In this document: positions 7,270-15,240 of the stretch, in pieces
How the letters are laid out: each line of letters begins with the position of its first letter
Numbering within the stretch: position 1 is the first letter of the stretch
IMG/VR virus record: IMGVR_UViG_3300017605_000657
Coordinates: 1-43,793 of that record
Strand: one strand, 5' to 3'
Origin: a virus
Length of the DNA stretch: 43,793 bases
The notes under the pieces: generated by a model
The model's input: the letters and a program-made list of their open reading frames with translations, nothing else
What the model was told of the DNA's origin: nothing
Database searches by the model: none
Made by a program: the position numbers and the translations under genes

Positions 7270-9323
7270 TGCGTCGATTCCTCGCGGTCCTGACCGCGCT
7301 CCTGCTCGCTGGGCCGGCGTTCGCCGGCCGGCTTGGGCTCATCCGCCCGGCGACGACCTTCGCCAACGACCTGCAGGGCGGTAGGGCGCTCGCGGCATTC
7401 CAGGTGCTGCTCGATCGCCGCGGCGTGCAGTACGACATCCTCGACCAGCTGAGCGTTCCCACCTCGATGATGGAGGACGGGAACGTGACGTTCAGGAACG
7501 GGCCACTCACCACCCAGCACTACGACGCCTTCGTGGAGTTTGGCTTCCGCGCCGACCACGGGGCCAATGCGTACTACGCCGGCCACACCCCCGACTCGCT
7601 CACGCTCACCGCGGTTCCGGGCGGATCTCCGCGGCCGGCGTACTGGCGCGAGGGCGGCGTGCCGATCATCTTCATCGGCAACAGCGGCAACGTCACCGGG
7701 ACCAATTGGGCGAGCACCGCGGCGTGCTCCACGGGAGCCGGCAACACGCCAAGCCTCTTCGCCGTCACCTCGTGGCTATCCCACGCAGCCTACATCGTGG
7801 GTGGCCCGGAAGTGTGGAAGAGCGGCGGCGGATACGTTCCCGTGAAGCGGCTCGCGTCTGTTCCCGCGGGCACGTTCACGCGCACGGTGGTGGCCTACAA
7901 CGTGGTCCCCGGCACCTATCCAGACGCCTTCGCCAACTCGGCATCGCAGAACATGGTGCGCCGGGACGACCAGGCGGCAGCGGACTCGATGGCGTTGTGG
8001 GTTCGATACCGAAGGAAGGCTGACGGCACACCGGAGACGACCAACCCGCGCATCTTCGCCATGGGCCACGTCTCGAGCGCGACGGTGATCCCGGTTGAGA
8101 TTTGGGACATGGCGCTGGCGGTGGCCGACTCGGCGTGCGGGCACAAGCTCATCGGCTTCGCTCCCGGCTACCAGCCGCAGGAGTACGCCATGTTCTTGGA
8201 CCAGGTCGCCACCACGGGCACCTACACGTTCACGCCGGGATCCATCCATCTCGGCGGCAATATGTTCATCCCCAAGATCGACGCCGGCAACGCCGGCACG
8301 CCCAGCGCCGACAGCACGGACCAGGCGAACATCGAATCTGGCCTCGACAGCCTGGGCTCGCTCAAGTACTACACGCCAGCCGGCATGAAGCCGGTGCCGT
8401 GGACTGCTGGCATCGCGCCCGACTCGATCGTGTTCTTCCCGTGGCTCGTGACGAGGCTCAAGTCGGCGATGCCGAACCTTGAGGTGACGCCCGAGAGCTG
8501 GAGCTTCGTCCAGGGCTCCGGCAAGCGCACGCAGCCCACGGACGGTCGCGCGTACCCGGTCGGACCGATGGCCGCCGACATCTTCGGCGTGCTGCGCACG
8601 CGCACGTGGTTCCCGTTCAACAACGCCCTGCCGTGCGGCTCGACGGACACCTCGATCACCTGTCAGCTCATCGCAGCGCAGAACGTGCTCCGCGGCTACG
8701 GGTTCAAGATCTCGCGGTCCGTGATCGCGCCGTTCTTCGACTACGTGCCCAACAACTATTCGGGCGGCAGCCGCGCCGCCATCCCCGGACCAGACACGCT
8801 GGGCGGAGCCCTCTACATGGCGGGCATCGACCACGTCATTGTGAACCCGGACGCCGTGTCCAACGCCCTCAACGTCTCGTTCTCGGTCAACTTCGCGGGA
8901 ACCGTCCAGCCAACTGTGAGCGACTATGCGTGCTTCACCACTCATCAGTCCAAGTGGCCGGTTCGCAACACCGACAACAGCACGCTGTCGATCGTTTCCA
9001 CGCGCGGAGTGCCGGACAACGTGGTGAGCGTCAACCTGTGGTCGTCGTTCTACAACACCGGCCATCCGCAATGGGACGAGTTCAGGTACGGGTTCATCCA
9101 GAACATCTGGTACTCCACCAACATCCCGTACTACTACCACAACTTCTACTCGAACCTGTCGGTGTTCATCGTGCGCATCGGCGAGGCCGCGGGAACGGGC
9201 AGCGGAGCTCCGGCCACGCGGCCGTGGTACTTCCCCGCGAGCTGGGTCGTGAACGGCTACTCGGCGGTCAACCGGCTGGACAACGCGGTGGTCATCCAGC
9301 CCGTGCCCGTGGACGAGCTGTGA
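7269..9323 (+). CDS. Large signal-peptide protein, possible carbohydrate-active ectoprotein
   Basis: A 684-residue protein. The ATG overlaps the previous stop. The N-terminus is a textbook signal peptide (MRRFLAVLTALLLAGPAFA, cleavage expected after AFA). The mature N-terminal region reads RALAAFQVLLDRRGVQYDIL with YDAFVEFGF further on. That resembles the glutamine-amidotransferase-like fold seen at the front of some exported polysaccharide-active proteins. Later segments are rich in Tyr, Asn and Trp, including YGFKISRSVIAPFFDYVP and a YMAGIDHVIVNPD stretch. A glycan-binding or deacetylase-like role is a guess. What is visible is a large, secreted, soluble protein in the middle of virion genes. 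The stop overlaps the next GTG. Confidence 0.65.
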   Translation: MRRFLAVLTALLLAGPAFAGRLGLIRPATTFANDLQGGRALAAFQVLLDRRGVQYDILDQLSVPTSMMEDGNVTFRNGPLTTQHYDAFVEFGFRADHGANAYYAGHTPDSLTLTAVPGGSPRPAYWREGGVPIIFIGNSGNVTGTNWASTAACSTGAGNTPSLFAVTSWLSHAAYIVGGPEVWKSGGGYVPVKRLASVPAGTFTRTVVAYNVVPGTYPDAFANSASQNMVRRDDQAAADSMALWVRYRRKADGTPETTNPRIFAMGHVSSATVIPVEIWDMALAVADSACGHKLIGFAPGYQPQEYAMFLDQVATTGTYTFTPGSIHLGGNMFIPKIDAGNAGTPSADSTDQANIESGLDSLGSLKYYTPAGMKPVPWTAGIAPDSIVFFPWLVTRLKSAMPNLEVTPESWSFVQGSGKRTQPTDGRAYPVGPMAADIFGVLRTRTWFPFNNALPCGSTDTSITCQLIAAQNVLRGYGFKISRSVIAPFFDYVPNNYSGGSRAAIPGPDTLGGALYMAGIDHVIVNPDAVSNALNVSFSVNFAGTVQPTVSDYACFTTHQSKWPVRNTDNSTLSIVSTRGVPDNVVSVNLWSSFYNTGHPQWDEFRYGFIQNIWYSTNIPYYYHNFYSNLSVFIVRIGEAAGTGSGAPATRPWYFPASWVVNGYSAVNRLDNAVVIQPVPVDEL

Positions 9324-10099
9324 GCAACCGCTGGTCGGTGCGCACGGACGGCACCCCCTACGTCGCGTTCGCGCAGAACGACATCTCCGGCATGACGCCG
9401 GGGAACCTGTTCCAGGGCACCGGGCTCGAGCAGATGTACCTCGAGTTCGCGGTCCACTCGCTGCCGATTGCGTTCGCGTCGCAGGAAGAGGCGCATCCGC
9501 TGTTCACGATGCGAGAGCACAACGGCGCCACGATTCTCGGCCTGTTCATCACGCCCAGCGGTCGCATCGTCGGCATCTCGCCGAACGGCTCAGGTCCAGC
9601 CAGCGCCGTGAACATCATCCGCGGCGACGGGCTCTGGCACTCGGCCACGGTGACGCACGACCTGTTCACCGGAGTCACCTCTTTGGCCTACGATGGAAAC
9701 GCGCCGGCCGGCACCGTGACCGTCGCGGCTCCGGCGGCGCCCTCAATTCTCGGACGCTTCACCCTCTTCAACGGCGCGAGCGGCCTGACGCGGTCTGCCG
9801 TCTCGATCCGGCTCGCCTCAGCGACCGGCGGCGCACAACTCGGCGCCGAGCAGACCGCGACGTGGGCAATCTCCGAGGGCGAGGGCGCAGCAATGTCCGC
9901 CGACCTGGATACATTTGGGGGCGGCGGACCCATCGACCTTGGCCTCGTCGCTCAGTTCATCTCGCCGCTCTCGCTGCCGTGGGGAGATCCAGGCACCGAT
10001 CCCACCAGCAACTACTACTGGAAGCTCCAGACACAGTGGCAGCGCCAGGCGCGCACGCCCACGGTCTGGAGTCGGAGCAAGGTCACATGGCCCAGCTAG
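9320..10099 (+). CDS. LamG/concanavalin-like fibre or virion protein
   Basis: A 259-residue protein without a signal peptide. The GTG start overlaps the preceding stop. The central part has the rhythm of a concanavalin-like sandwich: an EFAVHSLPIAF strand, TILGLFITPSGRIVGISPNG, then DGLWHSATVTHDLFTGVTSLAYDG and ILGRFTLFNGASG. Such folds occur in phage fibres and receptor-binding or neck-appended proteins. The C-terminus is Trp/Gln-rich (KLQTQWQRQAR). It lies just before the head-tail adaptor. Fold assignment is by pattern only. Confidence 0.6.
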   Translation: MSNRWSVRTDGTPYVAFAQNDISGMTPGNLFQGTGLEQMYLEFAVHSLPIAFASQEEAHPLFTMREHNGATILGLFITPSGRIVGISPNGSGPASAVNIIRGDGLWHSATVTHDLFTGVTSLAYDGNAPAGTVTVAAPAAPSILGRFTLFNGASGLTRSAVSIRLASATGGAQLGAEQTATWAISEGEGAAMSADLDTFGGGGPIDLGLVAQFISPLSLPWGDPGTDPTSNYYWKLQTQWQRQARTPTVWSRSKVTWPS

Positions 10100-10767
10100 T
10101 TCTCGCCGACTGGCTCGCGTCGACCGCCGCCCGGCTGCTCGGGGATCCCAATCGGCAGCGGGTCACGACGGAGCATTGGATCGACGCCTACAACCTGTCC
10201 ATGGGCGACATCTGCTCGACCTACGACATCCTGCAGTTCGAGCAGCTCGCCGACCTGCCGCTCGACGGCATCGTGACCTACCCGGAAGAGAACACGCGCA
10301 TCTCCGAGGTGGCGGTCAACTCCACGCCCAGCGACCCGTCGACGTGGCGCGTGTGCAGGGAGAAGTTCCAGGACGAGTACCGGCTCCTGACGATCGACAC
10401 CGGACTCCCGAACCAAGACCTTCCCGACTGGTACTTCGCCGACCAGAACTACCTGCGCCTGGGCGCGCGCCTCGCCGCTGACATCGTCGGCGGCCTGCGG
10501 CTCACGCACTTCGGCGTTCCCGAAATCGTCACCGACCTGACCGTGACCTACATGCCGCTGCCCAGCTTCCTGCGCAGCTACGCCATGGAGCGGATGCTGA
10601 TCTACGGCCTGCGCGGCGACGACCGCGACCAGCAGGCGGACGACCACGAGTCGCGCTGGAACCAGCGCGAGGGCTGGGTGCGGAACAAGCTCGAGGACAA
10701 GTCGGCCGACCGCCTCGACGCGATTCGCCCGAAGGCCGACGTGGTCAAGTACGGGGGCATGGCGTGA
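10087..10767 (+). CDS. Head-tail adaptor (connector) protein
   Basis: A 226-residue protein that overlaps the previous gene by 13 bases. It sits immediately upstream of the nozzle-like gene, the usual place of a podovirus adaptor that binds below the portal ring. The sequence is helical with acidic patches. Features are VTTEHWIDAYNLSMGDICSTY, then LPDWYFADQNYLRLGARLAADIV, and a C-terminal charged segment rich in Asp/Arg (GDDRDQQADDHESRW). No catalytic motif or signal is seen. The call is from gene order and length. Confidence 0.6.
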   Translation: MAQLVLADWLASTAARLLGDPNRQRVTTEHWIDAYNLSMGDICSTYDILQFEQLADLPLDGIVTYPEENTRISEVAVNSTPSDPSTWRVCREKFQDEYRLLTIDTGLPNQDLPDWYFADQNYLRLGARLAADIVGGLRLTHFGVPEIVTDLTVTYMPLPSFLRSYAMERMLIYGLRGDDRDQQADDHESRWNQREGWVRNKLEDKSADRLDAIRPKADVVKYGGMA

Positions 10768-12698
10768 GCCGCGTGCTGCGCCCGACAGACTTCCGCTATC
10801 CGCTGTACGACCTCTCCGGCGGCATCATCGGGAATCTCTCCGAGGCCGCTGTGGGCCGCGTAAAGTTCCTGAAGCACGGCAACAACACGGTGTTCGAGCC
10901 GCCGCGCTCGGTGTCGTCGCGTCCGGGCTCGCGCGCGCTCAGCTCGGCGACGCTCTCATCCGCCGGGCACTCGCTGGGCAAGCTGCGCCCCACGACCGGA
11001 ACGCGCCGGCTGTTCGTCGGGCGCGGCACCGGGATCTCGCTGGCAGCAGCGGGCAGCTACACCAACCAGACCATGCCCGGCTCCGCGGTGTTCGGCGGAG
11101 CCCAGCTTCGATTCGAGCAGCTGAACGACGTGCTGTGGGTCACGGAGCACGGCGGCATCAACAAGCCGTTCGGCTACATCGAGGGCATCGGCTGGATCCC
11201 CATCGACAGCCCGATTGTCGCCCCGACTCCCAACTTCACCGTGGGAGCTGCCGGCAACGTGGATGTCGGCAAGCACTACTACCGCGTGCGCCAGCGGTTC
11301 GTGAACGGCGCGAGCCTCGCCACCACGCCCGTGCTCGTGAACCCAGGCGTGGCGAGCAAGGTCGACATCGGCACGGTGACCGCCCTGCCAACGACCGGGC
11401 CGGGCGGCCGCACCGACTGGCTCGGCTGGACCATCGAGCGCACCAAGGCGAACGATCCCAAGGACGCCGCCGGCACCTACTACCAGGTCGCCTTCGGGAC
11501 CACCGCCACCTACCAGGACAACACCGCCGACGCGCTTCTGTGGGATGCCGTCACCGATGGCTGGTACACAGGACCACAGGTGTTCAGCGGCGTGATCGCC
11601 TTCCGCCAGCGCATGTTCGGGTGGATCGGTTCCCTGCTCTACCCGTCGTGGGAGATCGCCGCCGCGGCGCAGCTGGGCATCTTCAACTTCGACCCGATCA
11701 ATGCGCTGCGAGTGGGGGCCGACGACGGCGACGTTATCCAGACTGCGACCGATCGCGCCGGCCAGCTCATCATCTTCAAGAGCCGATCCATCCACGTCCT
11801 GGACGGCACCGACCTCTCGACGTTCGACATCATCGACGTGCCCAGCACCGGCGGAGCCGCGGGGCCTCGCTGCGCGTGCACTGTGGGCGGCGAGAACGTC
11901 ATCTTCTACAACGACGACGGGCTGTTCCGCGTCAAGCGCAACGGCTGCGAGCCATTCGGCTGGGAGCAGGTGGGACACTACCTCTCCGACATCCTCGACT
12001 CGCGGCGCGACAAGGTGGTGCTGCGGGCCATCGGCACGCGCTACCTGATCGTCAACTACTCGGCAGGCAACTCCAGCTTCAACAACGAGGCCCTGCTCTA
12101 CGACTTCCGCACGCGCACGTGGGACCACTACACCAACTTCAATGCCGAGGATCTGCTCTATTCGGAGGACTCGGACTTCACGAACGCGCGCGTCATCGTC
12201 GCTGACGGTCAGGACCAGGGCGGCTCCACGTTCCAGTGCTGGATCGAACACGACGGCGTGCTGTCGCGGCGCGCACAGGACGGCACCGGCGGCGGCTCCA
12301 TCCCCTTCTACATCGAGACGCCGCTGCTCGACCTGGGCTACCCGGAGAGCTGGAAGGAGCTGTCGCGCATCACGCTCTCGGCAACATCCGAGACGCAGGA
12401 CGCCACCGTGACCATCACGGCAGAGAACGGCGACGCCATCTCCACGTCGGTCCAGTTCGCTGCCCACGGCAACGTGTGGGGCGATGACTCGGTGCCGGTC
12501 GGGTCGAACGACCTGGTGTGGGATACTGGCGTGTGGGCCGGCGACGAGGACCAGGAGGGCGTCGTCGTACCCATCCCGAGGGGATTGCTCTCGCGGAGGT
12601 TCAAGGTGGCGCTGTCGCTCAACGCATCGGCGCCGTTCAGGTTCTCGGGCATGGCCATCGAGGGCAGGATTCGGCCCGAAAGGAGATACGTGTCGTGA
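10764..12698 (+). CDS. Tail nozzle / stabilisation protein (P22 gp10-like beta-propeller)
   Basis: A 644-residue protein starting at GTG inside the previous stop. The N-terminus (DLSGGIIGN, then PPRSVSSRPGSRALSS) followed by repeated blade-like segments matches the nozzle or packaged-DNA stabilisation proteins of podoviruses. The blade-like segments include VLWVTEHGGINKPFGYIEG, FRQRMFGWIGSLLYPSWE, GQLIIFKSRSIHVLDG and NVIFYNDDGLFRVKRNG. These proteins form a beta-propeller ring that closes the tail after DNA filling. The C-terminus looks like a strand-rich domain (SRITLSATSETQDATVTI). The position after the adaptor agrees. The precise family is inferred from pattern. Confidence 0.7.
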   Translation: MSRVLRPTDFRYPLYDLSGGIIGNLSEAAVGRVKFLKHGNNTVFEPPRSVSSRPGSRALSSATLSSAGHSLGKLRPTTGTRRLFVGRGTGISLAAAGSYTNQTMPGSAVFGGAQLRFEQLNDVLWVTEHGGINKPFGYIEGIGWIPIDSPIVAPTPNFTVGAAGNVDVGKHYYRVRQRFVNGASLATTPVLVNPGVASKVDIGTVTALPTTGPGGRTDWLGWTIERTKANDPKDAAGTYYQVAFGTTATYQDNTADALLWDAVTDGWYTGPQVFSGVIAFRQRMFGWIGSLLYPSWEIAAAAQLGIFNFDPINALRVGADDGDVIQTATDRAGQLIIFKSRSIHVLDGTDLSTFDIIDVPSTGGAAGPRCACTVGGENVIFYNDDGLFRVKRNGCEPFGWEQVGHYLSDILDSRRDKVVLRAIGTRYLIVNYSAGNSSFNNEALLYDFRTRTWDHYTNFNAEDLLYSEDSDFTNARVIVADGQDQGGSTFQCWIEHDGVLSRRAQDGTGGGSIPFYIETPLLDLGYPESWKELSRITLSATSETQDATVTITAENGDAISTSVQFAAHGNVWGDDSVPVGSNDLVWDTGVWAGDEDQEGVVVPIPRGLLSRRFKVALSLNASAPFRFSGMAIEGRIRPERRYVS

Positions 12699-13330
12699 GC
12701 CTGACCGTCCCCTTCACCTTCAGCTCCGGGAACAAGGCCAAGTCGTCCGAGGTGAACGCCAACTTTGCTGCCGTGGCGGCGAAGTTCTCGACCGGGGCCG
12801 GCGGCATCAACGACAGCGACATCAGCTCGAGCTGCGACTTCGACGCGAACAAGCTCTCGGTAACGCCCGGCAAGAGGATCATCGCCAACAAGTTCGAGAC
12901 GGGCGCCGTCGATTCCACCGCGCTCAAGAAAGACCCGAACGCGGGCTCACCGAACGCCGCGGTGAACGACCCGACCCACGTGAAGGACGGGATTCTCGGC
13001 AAGGCCAAGCTGTCCACCGTGGTCGGCCAGAAGGTTACCGTCGCCCAACTCGACCTGCTCGTGGAGGACGTGCCGTTCAGCGTCAACGTCGGCTCTGTCG
13101 GCGTCTTGACTGGCATCGACGTGCAGCGCCAGGTGTCTGGACTCAACTACGTCATCGGAATCCGCTACCAGACCAACACCGGCGGCGGCGGCTCACTGGC
13201 AACCCTCAGCCCAACGACCCCCATACCCACGGCGACCAGGCACCTGCTGGCGGCCTTCCCGGTCGGAGTGACCTGGGCGGGCAACATCATCAGCGGATCG
13301 GTTTGCGTCGTCTCCATCGCCAAGACGTAG
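12695..13330 (+). CDS. Tail fibre-like protein
   Basis: A 211-residue protein, GTG start overlapping the nozzle stop, with AGGAGA at 12681. The first 25 residues, VPFTFSSGNKAKSSEVNANF, are a motif I recognise from the start of many short phage tail-fibre and tail-appendage proteins. A repetitive region with Asp, Asn and Lys (DISSSCDFDANKLSV, DSTALKKDPN) follows, then a compact C-terminal beta part ending WAGNIISGSVCVVSIAKT. It is probably a trimeric fibre tip or collar component. Confidence 0.65.
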   Translation: MSLTVPFTFSSGNKAKSSEVNANFAAVAAKFSTGAGGINDSDISSSCDFDANKLSVTPGKRIIANKFETGAVDSTALKKDPNAGSPNAAVNDPTHVKDGILGKAKLSTVVGQKVTVAQLDLLVEDVPFSVNVGSVGVLTGIDVQRQVSGLNYVIGIRYQTNTGGGGSLATLSPTTPIPTATRHLLAAFPVGVTWAGNIISGSVCVVSIAKT

Positions 13331-13339
13331 GGAGGATTC

Positions 13340-13759
13340 ATGCCGGACCCGCAAAATAGAGGCGGCCAGCAGGTTGGCACCCTCGACATCGACGCCCTCG
13401 TGCAGCTGCTCCGGGCCAAGCTCGGAGACGCGAACATCCAGCCGGACGGGCTCGAGACGGCCACCATCAAGGATGGCGCGCCGATCGGCAGGCAGCACGC
13501 CCGCTGCCACTTCATCACCGGGCTCACGGGCGCCGGCGGCGTCGTCTCGATCCAGCACACGCTGGGGCGGGTTCCGGGCTACGTGCGCATCATCACGGTC
13601 ATCCCTCCGGTCGGGTCGAAGTGCCACGTGGTACTCTCACCGGAGCAGTACGAGAAGTGGACCGACACCACCTGCAGGGTCGACGCCTACCTGGTCGGTC
13701 CCGGCAGCCTCGACAACGCAATCATCGCCGTGGAAGTTGGCGGACTGAGGGCGACGTAA
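13340..13759 (+). CDS. Hypothetical virion-associated protein
   Basis: A 139-residue protein with GGAGGA seven bases upstream. After a polar N-terminus and a helix (DALVQLLRAKLGD), the rest is strand-rich: HARCHFITGLTGAGGVVSIQH, GYVRIITVIPPVG and NAIIAVEVGGLRAT. The C-terminal half has the look of a small fibre-tip or baseplate-like beta domain. It sits between a fibre-like gene and the internal virion genes. No known family is claimed. Confidence 0.6.
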   Translation: MPDPQNRGGQQVGTLDIDALVQLLRAKLGDANIQPDGLETATIKDGAPIGRQHARCHFITGLTGAGGVVSIQHTLGRVPGYVRIITVIPPVGSKCHVVLSPEQYEKWTDTTCRVDAYLVGPGSLDNAIIAVEVGGLRAT

Positions 13760-13760
13760 G

Positions 13761-14369
13761 ATGGATCCACTGTCCATCAGCGGTGTGGCGAAGGACGCGC
13801 TCGGCTTGCTGCCGGGCCTCGTCGGTCTGTTCGGCGGGCGCGGCAAGCCAATCAACTACCGTGCGATCATCGACCACTACCGATCGCTGATGCCGACCGG
13901 CTACCTGACCCCCGAGGACACCGCGTTCGCGGACACGCAGTTCCAGCGCGGCGCCGAGGTGGTCGGTCGGAAAACCATGAGCGCGCGGTCCGCCGCCGCG
14001 GGCCGCCTCGCTGCGCGCGGCCTGTCGGGATCCCCCGCGGCGGAGCGCGTGCTCGAGAACATCAACCAGCAGGAGTCGCGGGATCTGACCGGCATCGAGC
14101 GCAACCGCCAGGCGATGCTCTACGGCATCCGCAGCAAGCGCGAGGGCTACCAGCAGCAGATGAACCTGCAGGGGCTCATGGGCGAGCTGTCGGGCGCGCG
14201 CTACAACGCGCAGCGCGAGGATCTCCAGCGGTCGGGCTTCTTCAACTCCATGCTGGAGTTCGCCCCCGAGGTGTTCGACTACTTCGGCGGCCTGGGCCAG
14301 CCGAAGCTCGGCGGCGGCATGACGGACACGCCGCTCCAGCCCGCGGACGAGGAACCGAACCTTGGCTGA
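13761..14369 (+). CDS. Putative internal virion (ejection) protein, small
   Basis: A 202-residue protein. A hydrophobic Gly/Leu segment near the start (ALGLLPGLVGLFGG) is followed by a long helical, Arg/Gln-rich body (AAAGRLAARGLSGSPAAERVLENINQQESRDL) and an acidic, Gly-rich tail. Such amphipathic internal proteins, encoded before the largest virion gene in podoviruses, are often packed in the head and ejected with DNA. Role is inferred from position and composition. The stop lies inside the next gene (8-base overlap). Confidence 0.55.
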   Translation: MDPLSISGVAKDALGLLPGLVGLFGGRGKPINYRAIIDHYRSLMPTGYLTPEDTAFADTQFQRGAEVVGRKTMSARSAAAGRLAARGLSGSPAAERVLENINQQESRDLTGIERNRQAMLYGIRSKREGYQQQMNLQGLMGELSGARYNAQREDLQRSGFFNSMLEFAPEVFDYFGGLGQPKLGGGMTDTPLQPADEEPNLG

Positions 14370-15237
14370 CATCGGGAGTGCCATCGAGGCCGAGGCCCTG
14401 CGTGGCTTCTACGGCGCCGGGCCGTTCGATTCGACCCTGCCTGCTCAGCCAGGGCCACCCACCGGCGTGAAGGCATTCGCGCCCGGCGAGGGAACGCCCG
14501 GCGCCTACCTCGCCAAGCTCGGCGCGCGCATCTTCCAGCGCGCGCGCGAGCGCGCCGCGTACAAGACGAAGCTCTCCCAGCTGGCGCTGAACGACCAGTA
14601 CAAGCGCGCGCAGATCGAGCATCTCCAGTCGCTCACCTCGCATCAGGACGAGCCGACGTACACGGTCGACCTGGATGGCCAGAAGTTCTCGGGGCTCAAG
14701 GGTGGCGAGGCCGCGCGCCTGGTCGCTGCGCGCGACCGCGCCAAGGGCGGCACGATCGACGCCGACCCCATGACCGGAAAGCCGCTGCCGATGCCCATGA
14801 AGGTGTCGGAGTGGCTGACGTGGCGCGGGCAGAACATGACCAGCGGCCGCGCCGCGGCGGCGCGCGAGCTGCAGGAGAAGCTGGCCACGAATCGTCAGGC
14901 GACCGCCGACGAGGGCCTCAAGCTGCGCGAGGCCAGCGCCGCGCTCTCCGCCATCCACGAGCCAACCGAGCAGGAGCTGTTCGCGCGCGCGGGCGCGGTG
15001 GCGCAGGACTCGCTCGCCCGTGCCGGCGTGAAGAGGCCGAGCAAGTCGAAGATTCAAGACCTTCAGGTCAAGCTCTACCCCTACGTCAGCCGCGCGGTGC
15101 GCGACTCGCTGGCGTCGCGGCGCGATTCCCTCGCGCGCAACATCGACGCGAGCAGCCTGCGGATGCAGCCACTGTCCGACCAGGCGAAGTCGATCATCGA
15201 CGCCATCCAGGCACAGATCGAATCTCCGGGGCCGTAG
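14362..15237 (+). CDS. Putative internal virion (ejection) protein, medium
   Basis: A 291-residue protein with a TTG start overlapping the previous gene. It is strongly helical and rich in Ala, Arg and Gln. Features are GAYLAKLGARIFQRARERAAYKTK, a long TADEGLKLREASAALSAI helix, and DSLASRRDSLARNIDASS near the end. There is no signal peptide or membrane span. It immediately precedes the giant gene, separated by three bases, so the two are probably co-translated. It resembles ejection-protein partners of podoviruses by place and composition only. Confidence 0.55.
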   Translation: MADIGSAIEAEALRGFYGAGPFDSTLPAQPGPPTGVKAFAPGEGTPGAYLAKLGARIFQRARERAAYKTKLSQLALNDQYKRAQIEHLQSLTSHQDEPTYTVDLDGQKFSGLKGGEAARLVAARDRAKGGTIDADPMTGKPLPMPMKVSEWLTWRGQNMTSGRAAAARELQEKLATNRQATADEGLKLREASAALSAIHEPTEQELFARAGAVAQDSLARAGVKRPSKSKIQDLQVKLYPYVSRAVRDSLASRRDSLARNIDASSLRMQPLSDQAKSIIDAIQAQIESPGP

Positions 15238-15240
15238 CCC

